Source: an uncultured Eubacteriales bacterium (GTDB lineage Bacteria; Bacillota; Clostridia; Oscillospirales; CAG-382). From it: DNA of 15,738 bases. The translations under genes and the position numbers were made by a program. Positions within the stretch are counted from its first letter, which is position 1, and each line of letters starts with the position of its first letter. Of the stretch, positions 6,650-12,722 are shown in pieces. The notes under the pieces were generated by a model. The model ran no database searches. It had not been told where the DNA came from and saw only the letters and a program-made list of their open reading frames with translations. The DNA lies in contig CAKSCN010000042.1 in the NCBI GenBank assembly GCA_934444485.1, positions 1 to 15,738 on the forward strand, read 5' to 3'.

Positions 6650-6790
6650 TTGTATATCCTCCTAAAATGTTTTGTAAAGCTTCGCTTTAAAAGTGATGTT
6701 CGACCTTCGGTCGAGTGAAGTGCAAGCTTCGCTTGCGTGAAGTGTTTTGCCTTGCAAAGCCGTGATGTGTTGCTTCGCAACGTTGACTCG
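6650..6790 (+). repeat. Triloop-hairpin array, copy 1
   Basis: A row of short hairpins with 3-nt loops: AAAGC/GCTTT (6676-6688), CGACC/GGTCG (6701-6713), GCAAGC/GCTTGC (6722-6736), TTTGC/GCAAA (6746-6758) and GTTGC/GCAAC (6769-6781). Loops are TTC or CTT. They are joined by a near-constant spacer, GTGAAGTG at 6715 and 6737 and GTGATGTG at 6762. The same order and spacing recur at 11834-11917. The ribosome binding site of frr lies at the 6650 end. Confidence 0.8.
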
Positions 6791-6970
6791 GAAAAGCTCC
6801 TAAAGTCGCTTTGAAATTGAGAATGGAAAATTGAGAATGGAGAATTGGGGTGGAAAAGCTCCTAAAGTCGCTTTTCTTCATTGATTACATGGTGCTAATT
6901 TTGAGGCTGTACGATAACGGGAGAGCGGATTATTGCCGAGGTTATGGGTGTTTGAGGCGGTGCGGTTATT
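6791..6970 (+). repeat. Composite hairpin-heptamer repeat, copy 1
   Basis: Order of parts: a GAAAAGC/GCTTT hairpin (6791-6812), five heptamers of the AATTGAG/AATGGAG type in exact register (6815-6849), a GAAAAGC/GCTTTTC hairpin (6853-6876), then a conserved tail starting TTCATTGATT that stays alignable to about 6970 with 15570-15660. No coding sequence is supported here; 6971-7020 shows nothing further. Confidence 0.75.
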
Positions 6971-7020
6971 CCGAGGCTCATTGGTGTTTTGTAGGGCGGG
7001 GGTATAATCCTTAAAATTAC

Positions 7021-7190
7021 CCCCCTGCAAAGCGAAGGTTTGCACGCTGAACGAAGTTCTGCGTTTTAAAGTCTTTTGGTTCTTTTCTTCAGAAAAGAAC
7101 GCCTCGCGGCGAGCGCCCCCCGTAAAGCCTCCGCGGCGAGCGGCTCCCGTAATCGTCAATTGTCAATCGTCAATCGTCAATTCCCCTGCG
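7021..7190 (+). repeat. Long hairpin-mosaic repeat, partial copy C, with GTCAATY tandem repeat
   Basis: Matches the right-hand half of copies A (near 286-395) and B (near 12453-12560). It includes the 7-bp GCAAAGC-type stem with one mismatch (7027-7043), the TTCA-loop hairpin (7080-7099) and two G+C-rich GCGGCGAGCG blocks, each followed by CCCGTAA. At 7155-7182 four heptamers, GTCAATT or GTCAATC, stand in perfect tandem where copy A has one. It separates pyrH from frr. Confidence 0.7.
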
Positions 7191-7196
7191 TCCTCG

Positions 7197-7904
7197 TCAG
7201 TACGTAACGACGGTTCCGAGCTTTTCGCCGTTTACGGCACGGACGATATTCTCGGGGGCTGAGAGACCGAATATAAGCTGAGGGACCTTGTAGTCACGGC
7301 AGAAGATAGCCGCCGAGAGGTCGATGATACCGAGCTTCTTCTCGATAATTTCGTCGTAGGTAATGGAGTCGAGTCTCTTTGCGGTCGGGTCAACCTTGGG
7401 GTCTGCCGTGTAGACGGCGTCTATGGTCTTGGCGCAGAGGATTATGTCCGTTTCAAGCTCAGCCGCCCTGAGAGCCGCCGCAGTGTCGGTAGAGAAGTAC
7501 GGATTTCCCGTGCCTCCGGCAACTATCACAACCTTGCCCTCGGACATTGCTTTCATCGCTTTTTCCTTGGTGTAGAACTCGCAGACCTTATCCATCTGCA
7601 ATGCGCTCATGACAACCGCCGGCACACCCTCGTTTTCGAGAGCCGTGCAGAAGCCGAGAGCGTTTATCACCGTCGCAAGCATTCCTATGCTGTCGGAACG
7701 TGTGCGGTCAATCTTACCGCCGCTTCGCCCTCTCCAGATGTTGCCGCCGCCGTTTATTACGGCTATCTCAACTCCGAGCTTTCTGCATTCCTTGACCTGC
7801 CTGCAAACCTCGGACATGAAGTCGAAATCGAGTATTCCTTTGTCTTTGCCTGCCGCAAGCGCTTCGCCCGAAAGCTTGAGCAGTATTCTCTTGTACTTTG
7901 GCAC
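7197..7904 (-). CDS. pyrH: Uridylate kinase (UMP kinase)
   Basis: A 235-residue amino-acid-kinase-fold enzyme that converts UMP and ATP to UDP; bacterial forms are hexamers controlled by GTP and UTP. Seen are LKLSGEAL (9-16), GGGNIWRGR (52-60), the DSIGMLATVINAL block (71-83), GGTGNPYFSTD (130-140) and the ADPKVDPTAKRL nucleotide region (167-178). The GTG at 7904 is preferred: AAGGAAGG lies five bases upstream, whereas the ATG at 7925, which adds seven residues, has only AAAAAT before it. In many Bacillota pyrH follows rpsB-tsf; here it starts its own unit, divergent from an SDR gene. Confidence 0.95.
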   Translation of the reverse strand: MPKYKRILLKLSGEALAAGKDKGILDFDFMSEVCRQVKECRKLGVEIAVINGGGNIWRGRSGGKIDRTRSDSIGMLATVINALGFCTALENEGVPAVVMSALQMDKVCEFYTKEKAMKAMSEGKVVIVAGGTGNPYFSTDTAAALRAAELETDIILCAKTIDAVYTADPKVDPTAKRLDSITYDEIIEKKLGIIDLSAAIFCRDYKVPQLIFGLSAPENIVRAVNGEKLGTVVTY

Positions 7905-7953
7905 GTTATCCTTCCTTTTACTCATTATTTTTCATGTACCTTACATTAAACCT

Positions 7954-7959
7954 ATTATA
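7954..7959 (-). promoter_or_regulatory. Possible -10 box of pyrH
   Basis: TATAAT on the minus strand, 49 bp before the GTG start. No good -35 hexamer is found at 16-18 bp (TATCTT at 17), so the call is tentative. Confidence 0.35.
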
Positions 7960-8115
7960 CACAATGTAAACTCGGAAAGATACACCCAATTTGTAAAATT
8001 TCCTTTTTTTGCTCCGCCTGCGCTCAACTTCGCTCCGCCGCAATTCTTAAATCGATTTTAGAATTTCTTAGCGGTATTTTAGCAAAAACCGATAAAATTT
8101 TTAATAATTATACTG

Positions 8116-8121
8116 TATAAT
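8116..8121 (+). promoter_or_regulatory. Possible -10 box of the SDR-lipoprotein operon
   Basis: TATAAT 66 bp before the preferred SDR start, with no good -35 (TAAAAT at 17 bp). An imperfect palindrome centred on ATCGAT (8043-8064) lies upstream and could bind a regulator. Confidence 0.35.
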
Positions 8122-8187
8122 CAAGTTACCGTATAAGATTGCAAATATTCGGAAGAATTACGGGCAAAAGAAGGAATGGTAACGCAG

Positions 8188-8958
8188 ATGAAAGCACTTA
8201 TAACAGGCGCAAGCTCCGGCATGGGAGCGGACTTCGCAAGACAGCTTGCCGCAAAGGGGTACGACCTCATTCTTGTCGCAAGGCGTGAAAACAGGCTCAA
8301 AGAGCTTGCCGCCGAAACAGAAGCCCTCGGTGTAAAAACGTGCGTCCTTGCCCTCGACCTCACCGAAAAGGAAAACTGCCTAAAGCTCTTCGACGCCGTC
8401 TGCGACGAGGACATCGACATACTCATAAACAACGCCGGCTTCGGTCTTCTCGGAACGTTCCGTGAAAACGACCTCGACCGTGAGCTTTCGATGATAGACT
8501 TAAACGTCAAGGCAATGCACATCCTCATGAAGCTTTTCTTGTGCAAATTCTGCGAAAGAGGCAGCGGAAAGATACTCAACGTCGCTTCTGTCGGCGGCTT
8601 CATGCCCGGTCCTCTTCTCTCGACCTACTACGCAACAAAGGCTTACGTCGTAAGTCTCACGTCGGCTGTGCGTGAGGAGGTTCGCCGTGCCGGCTTCGGA
8701 AAGGACATTTACGTCGGCTGTCTCTGTCCCGGTCCCGTTGACACGGAGTTTTCATCGGTCGCAAACGTGTCGTTCTCGCTCAAGGGCAAGCCCTCCGAGA
8801 AGGTCGTCCGCTATGCGATAAAGAAAATGTTCCGGGGAAAAGGAATAATCGTTCCCGGTCTTGACATAAAATGCGCCGTGCTTGCTTCAAAGCTTGCGCC
8901 CGAATCGCTGAGCGCAAAAATCACCTACAACGTACAGAAAAAGAAAACGAACAAGTAA
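8188..8958 (+). CDS. Short-chain dehydrogenase/reductase (SDR)
   Basis: A 256-residue classical SDR with a Rossmann fold: TGASSGMG cofactor loop (6-13), ARRE after beta-strand 2 (31-34), whose arginines favour NADP(H), NNAG (81-84), catalytic Ser134, the YxxxK pair Tyr147-Lys151 and PGPVDTEF (181-188). It probably reduces or oxidises a small carbonyl or alcohol substrate in the cytoplasm; the substrate cannot be named. Start choice: an ATG at 8176 adds four residues but touches the AAGAAGG motif, so the ATG at 8188, with a long 12-base gap to GGA, is preferred; it also gives the usual short N-terminus. It is the first gene of a probable operon, 28 bp before the WG-repeat lipoprotein. Confidence 0.9.
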   Translation: MKALITGASSGMGADFARQLAAKGYDLILVARRENRLKELAAETEALGVKTCVLALDLTEKENCLKLFDAVCDEDIDILINNAGFGLLGTFRENDLDRELSMIDLNVKAMHILMKLFLCKFCERGSGKILNVASVGGFMPGPLLSTYYATKAYVVSLTSAVREEVRRAGFGKDIYVGCLCPGPVDTEFSSVANVSFSLKGKPSEKVVRYAIKKMFRGKGIIVPGLDIKCAVLASKLAPESLSAKITYNVQKKKTNK

Positions 8959-8986
8959 ATTTATTTCTGCGAAAGGAGATGTACAC

Positions 8987-10795
8987 ATGAACAAAATTTC
9001 ACGTTCCGCACTCGCACTTTTTCTCACGGCGTCTCTTGCGGTAAGCTTTGCCGCCTGCGCACCTGCGAACACCGACGGCGACGGAGACGCAGCGCCGAGC
9101 GGAAGCGCCGAGGTGTCCGGCACTGACACGGAAACACCCGAGCTTCCCCCAAACACCTTCCGCCTCAGCAGGCTTCCCGATATAGGCAAGTACTCCGAAA
9201 AAAACGAGATTTACACACGCCTTTCCGAAAAGCTTATCGACACTCTCGACCCGAGAAAGGACTACGGCACTCTTGTCCCCTTTGTCGGAAGTAAAAAGGA
9301 CTACAAGATTCCCGGCAGCAATGACGATGAGGACAGCTTCTATTTCGGCGAGGAAATGAGCTACGGAAAGTACGGCCTCTGCACCCTCGGCGGCATGATA
9401 GTTCTCGATGCGGTGTACGACGGAATATACCCGGTATACGACCGCTACGGCGAAACCTGCGGCTACTATTCCACTGTGAAATACTACGACGTTGACGCCG
9501 AAAACTACTCTCAGAAAGCGCACACCTACCTTATAAAAAGCGACGGCTCTGCGGTCTACGACATCGGCGAATATTCGCTTATGAACGTGAGCGACGACGG
9601 CTACACCGTTTACGAGGGCGACATAATGTCCGGAAACCACGTCACCGCAATGTACTTCGGCTTCGACGGAAAGCTCCGTGCCTCAACTCCCAATACCGCA
9701 GACGACAGCGACAGCTTCTCCTCCTACGGAAACATCGGCGAGTTCGCAAAGAACGGTCTTGCAAACGTTACCTACTCCGAGTACAACGGCGACGACAACT
9801 TCGACACCGCCTACTACATCGACAAGGACGGAAACACTGTCATCGAGGGCTTTCGTGACGCCATGCCTTTCTCGGACTACGGAATTGCGGTAGCCGGTAT
9901 TGCGTCGGAGAGTACGGACGAGGACGGCACAAAGTACAAAAACACCGTCTACGGTCTCATAAACTCCAAGGGAGAGTGGGTAGTTGCTCCGGAATACGAC
10001 TACATAGAAACAAGCGAAAATCACTCTCTCGTGCTTCTCAGAAAGGGAAGCGACGTTTATCTTGCCGACACGGCGAGCGAATCGAGGATTGCGGACTCGA
10101 TAAGAGTTCTTGTTCCGTCCGAGGAGGACAACCCTTACGGCGTGACCTTCTGCGGCAAGGACGACGACATTCTCCTCTTCCAGAGCCACCTCGACGGAAG
10201 CTGCAAGTATGAGTATCTCAATCCCCCGTCAGACCCGGATTTTATCGCGTCCGCAAGGCGCGACGACACAACGGGACTCTTTATGGTGAGAAGCAAGGAG
10301 CTTGACACAAACGCAAACGTCTCCGGCGCATACGGCATGGATGTTTTCCTCTGCTACGACGCCGACGCAAAGACAGTCACCTTCATCGACAGGAACGGCG
10401 ACACGATAGTCACCTACGAAAACATCACGAACCGTTACTATAACACGATAGGCGACCGCTTCCTCACTATTTTCGTAGACGAAAACTACGACAAGTCTTA
10501 CGTGTTCGACCTTAAAACCAAAAAGAATCTCGGTATTTTCGCAGGTTCGGTAAACTCGAGCATCGGCGACAGATACATCACGATATACGAGAGCGACGAA
10601 AACGATCCTTACGGCGGCTCAATATCGGTATACGACGCCGACACAGGCGAATACATAATGAAGGGACTCGAGACGACCTACACCTTCTCCGTTGACGGCA
10701 AGGAGTACACGCAGTATTCCGACGGAAATTACCTCTACACGGCAGACGCCGACTTCAACACGATAATCAAGCTCCGCGAAAAGAACGAAGACTGA
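8987..10795 (+). CDS. WG-repeat lipoprotein
   Basis: A 602-residue exported lipoprotein: a basic N-terminus, a hydrophobic segment (8-22) and a lipobox ending at Cys24 (FAAC), then an acidic linker rich in Gly, Ser and Asp. The body carries several WG-type repeats in which Tyr/Trp-Gly, a turn with (D/N)-x-(K/D)-G and a V-x-x-Y pattern recur. The clearest are near 128-150, 277-303 and 322-347 (YGLINSKGEWVVAPEYDYI). Later segments (FIDRNGDTIV, VFDLKTKK) look like further blade-like strands. WG repeats are structural and often found in surface proteins; no enzyme motif is seen. GGAG lies eight bases before the ATG. It is 33 bp from the PstS-like lipoprotein and probably cotranscribed and functionally linked with it. 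Confidence 0.85.
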   Translation: MNKISRSALALFLTASLAVSFAACAPANTDGDGDAAPSGSAEVSGTDTETPELPPNTFRLSRLPDIGKYSEKNEIYTRLSEKLIDTLDPRKDYGTLVPFVGSKKDYKIPGSNDDEDSFYFGEEMSYGKYGLCTLGGMIVLDAVYDGIYPVYDRYGETCGYYSTVKYYDVDAENYSQKAHTYLIKSDGSAVYDIGEYSLMNVSDDGYTVYEGDIMSGNHVTAMYFGFDGKLRASTPNTADDSDSFSSYGNIGEFAKNGLANVTYSEYNGDDNFDTAYYIDKDGNTVIEGFRDAMPFSDYGIAVAGIASESTDEDGTKYKNTVYGLINSKGEWVVAPEYDYIETSENHSLVLLRKGSDVYLADTASESRIADSIRVLVPSEEDNPYGVTFCGKDDDILLFQSHLDGSCKYEYLNPPSDPDFIASARRDDTTGLFMVRSKELDTNANVSGAYGMDVFLCYDADAKTVTFIDRNGDTIVTYENITNRYYNTIGDRFLTIFVDENYDKSYVFDLKTKKNLGIFAGSVNSSIGDRYITIYESDENDPYGGSISVYDADTGEYIMKGLETTYTFSVDGKEYTQYSDGNYLYTADADFNTIIKLREKNED

Positions 10796-10828
10796 CCGAA
10801 GCCTACATAAAGAAAGGAAGATGACACC

Positions 10829-11809
10829 ATGAAAAACACACTTGCAAATCTCGCAAAGCGTCTCACCGCCGGCACTATGTGCGTACTTATCGCTCTTCTC
10901 GCCGCCTCCTGCGTACCGGCAAAGAACCCTGACGGCACAAACACTTCCGGAAACGAAATTTCCGACGACGCAAACAAGGACGTCAAGAACATCGGCGACT
11001 TCACCTTTACCGTTGACAATTACCCCAAGATGGGCGGCTCACTTGCGGCTCTTCCTCTCGGAGAGGCGGTTACGGCGACCGTACTCGGCATAGATCGTGA
11101 CGCCGCAAACGAGATGATTGTGTTCGAGGGTTCGACCACCGACAACTACAAGGCGATAATCGACGGCAAGTTTGACATACTTCTTGCATACGAACCCTCC
11201 GAGGAAGCAAAGCAGTACGTTGCCGACAGCGGAAAAGAGCTTGAAATGACGCCAATCGGCATTGACGCACTTGTATTCATTTGCAGTCTCGAGAATAAAG
11301 TGAACTCTCTCACGACCGAGCAGATAAAGGACATCTACACAGGCAAGATAACGAACTGGAGCGAGGTCGGCGGCAAGGATATGGACATCATACCGTATCA
11401 GCGCAACAAGGACAGCGGAAGCCAGACTCTCTTCGACAAAATAATAAACCTCGGCGACGACCTCATGGATGCGCCGAAGGACTTGAGAATAGGCTCGATG
11501 ATAGGACTTCTCGAAGCGGTTGCGGACTACGACAACTCCGAGGCGGCTCTCGGCTACACGGTTTACTACTACCTTACGAATATGGAAAGCGACAAGCTCG
11601 GCACGTCGAAGATTCTTGCGGTAGACGGCGTCGTTCCCAACAACGACACGATAGGCACGGGCGAATATCCTTTCGGCAACGACTTTTACGTTGTAATCGA
11701 CAAGTCTCTCCCCGAGGACGCTCCGGCGCGCATTCTCTACAACTGGATTATCTCCGATCAGGGCAAGGAACTTGTTAAGCAGGAAAACTACGTGCCGTAT
11801 AATAAATGA
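10829..11809 (+). CDS. PstS-like substrate-binding lipoprotein
   Basis: A 326-residue lipoprotein with a signal peptide and lipobox ending at Cys28 (LLAASC), then a Ser/Thr/Asn/Asp-rich linker and a type II periplasmic-binding-protein domain. PstS-family marks are YPKMGGS (65-71, in place of the usual DGS block), GSTTDNY (101-107), IYTGKITNW (169-177) and RNKDSGSQTLF (192-202), the region that binds the oxyanion in true phosphate binders. The match is to the wider PstS-like family, so phosphate is only one possible ligand. No pstC, pstA or pstB genes follow; the gene ends at a terminator that overlaps its stop codon. AAAGGAAG precedes the ATG. It would be anchored on the outer face of the cell membrane. 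Confidence 0.87.
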   Translation: MKNTLANLAKRLTAGTMCVLIALLAASCVPAKNPDGTNTSGNEISDDANKDVKNIGDFTFTVDNYPKMGGSLAALPLGEAVTATVLGIDRDAANEMIVFEGSTTDNYKAIIDGKFDILLAYEPSEEAKQYVADSGKELEMTPIGIDALVFICSLENKVNSLTTEQIKDIYTGKITNWSEVGGKDMDIIPYQRNKDSGSQTLFDKIINLGDDLMDAPKDLRIGSMIGLLEAVADYDNSEAALGYTVYYYLTNMESDKLGTSKILAVDGVVPNNDTIGTGEYPFGNDFYVVIDKSLPEDAPARILYNWIISDQGKELVKQENYVPYNK

Positions 11810-11824
11810 AAAGCGGGGCTTTTC
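11808..11824 (+). terminator. Terminator overlapping the PstS-like stop codon
   Basis: GAAAAGC (11808-11814) pairs with GCTTTTC (11818-11824) around GGG. The first bases belong to the TGA stop. The stem is short but has the A/T flank of an intrinsic terminator. Confidence 0.5.
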
Positions 11825-11833
11825 TAAGTTATG

Positions 11834-11917
11834 TCGTTCCTTCGGAACGAGAGAAGTGCAAGCTTTGCTTGCGTGAAGTGTTTTGCTTCGCAAAACTGTG
11901 ATGTGTTGCTTCGCAAC
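11834..11917 (+). repeat. Triloop-hairpin array, copy 2
   Basis: Four hairpins in the same order as 6701-6781: TCGTTCC/GGAACGA (11834-11850), GCAAGC/GCTTGC (11858-11872), GTTTTGC/GCAAAAC (11880-11896) and GTTGC/GCAAC (11905-11917). Spacers GAGAAGTG (11851), GTGAAGTG (11873) and GTGATGTG (11898) keep the 22- and 25-base periods of copy 1. Differences between the copies mostly preserve pairing. Confidence 0.8.
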
Positions 11918-11926
11918 GTTGGGGTG

Positions 11927-12040
11927 GAAAAGCTCCTGAAGTCGCTTTTCAATAATTGAAAATTGAAAGTGGAAAATGGAGAATTGGGGTGGAAAAGCTT
12001 CGCTTTTCTTCAATATTGTATGGTGCTTATCGTTTGTCTG
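11927..12040 (+). repeat. Composite hairpin-heptamer repeat, copy 2
   Basis: A GAAAAGC/GCTTTTC hairpin (11927-11950), five heptamers in register (11954-11988; AATTGAA, AGTGGAA and AATGGAG types), a second GAAAAGC/GCTTTTC hairpin with a TTC loop (11992-12008) and a short tail TTCAATATTGTATGGTGC. The alignable tail is shorter than in the other copies. 12041-12120 shows nothing beyond a weak hairpin around a TTCGGAACGA-like piece. Confidence 0.75.
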
Positions 12041-12120
12041 CTTTCTATATGGCGATATACATAACCGTGCGTTGGGCTCCTTCGGAACGAGCAAGCCCGT
12101 TCCCTACAAAGTACCATTGA

Positions 12121-12560
12121 GGAAGTGCTAATCTCGAGCTTCGCACTCTCAAGAAAGCTTGATTTTCGCCGAATTCCCCATGAGCAAGCGAAAACATCAT
12201 TTCACGCACTCTCCAAGAGCCTCATCTTCGCAAAAATGAAATTGTCGAGCTGTGCGAGGCGTTTCATTGCGAACGGTGTTTCCCACAAATTACATTCCCC
12301 ACAAAATTTGATGCTACATAAATCTAAGTCGGTCACTTGCGTATATGGTGACCGACTTTCGCACTTTATTCGATTAGATGTGTCCTTGCCCATTTCACGA
12401 CGGAGTCCTCGACGACGTCGTGCGGTACTTTCTCCAAATTACTCTATATCCGTCCCTGCAAAGCGCCAGCTTTGCTACTTAAAGTTCTTTGCGAAAGCCG
12501 TTATCGGCGTCGCTTATTTCTTTCAAGAAAGAACGCCTTGCGGCGAGCGCCCCCGTAAGC
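12121..12560 (+). repeat. Long hairpin-mosaic repeat, copy B
   Basis: Same orientation as copy A and likewise just upstream of a gene promoter. The AAGTCGGTCAC hairpin recurs (12326-12336/12348-12358). The second hairpin position holds an unrelated 7-bp stem, CACGACG/CGTCGTG (12396-12402/12416-12422). Then 12423-12465 is identical to 256-298, followed by a GCAAAGC/GCTTTGC stem with a GCCA loop (12458-12475). A CGCACTCTC...ATYTTCG motif occurs twice, near 12142 and 12205. About 28 bases are inserted before the TTCA-type hairpin. No protein is called. Confidence 0.75.
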
Positions 12561-12601
12561 TCCCGTAAGCCCCGGCAGCGAGCTGCTCGGTTTGTCAAAA
12601 G

Positions 12602-12631
12602 GTTAGTTTTTTACAATAAGAAGTTAGTTTT
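12602..12631 (+). promoter_or_regulatory. Direct repeat upstream of the SGNH hydrolase promoter
   Basis: GTTAGTTTT occurs at 12602-12610 and 12623-12631, exactly 21 bp apart (two helical turns), ending five bases before the -35 box. This is the layout of a tandem activator site; no regulator is encoded nearby. Confidence 0.4.
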
Positions 12632-12636
12632 CACCA

Positions 12637-12665
12637 TTGAATAAAACGGCGGTGCGTAGTATAAT
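12637..12665 (+). promoter_or_regulatory. Promoter of the SGNH hydrolase gene
   Basis: TTGAAT (12637-12642), 17 bp, TATAAT (12660-12665). The -10 is perfect and the -35 matches four of six, consistent with a promoter that may need help from the upstream direct repeat. Confidence 0.7.
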
Positions 12666-12722
12666 GGAGTTGTGAAAATATCGGTATTTTGAAGTGCATG
12701 AAGAATAAAGGAGAGGTTTACC

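Noticed and set aside
6676..6781. CRISPR array
   Set aside because: The constant spacer is only about 8 bases and the variable units are self-complementary; there are no cas genes.
6878..7159. Small minus-strand frames in the repeats here, at 240-506 and at 6687-6881, with shared peptide strings
   Set aside because: The shared peptides (such as TITGAARRGG) simply reflect the shared DNA repeat; no ribosome sites, and differences fall on hairpin arms rather than at third codon positions.
7902..7925. pyrH start at ATG 7925
   Set aside because: It lacks a ribosome site, whereas GTG 7904 has AAGGAAGG at ideal distance and gives the usual length.
11039..12094. 351-residue open frame on the minus strand across the PstS-like gene and the repeats
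   Set aside because: Its N-terminal part translates the heptamer repeat into FSI/QFS-type strings and the rest is antisense to the PstS-like gene. Such frames are typical false genes.
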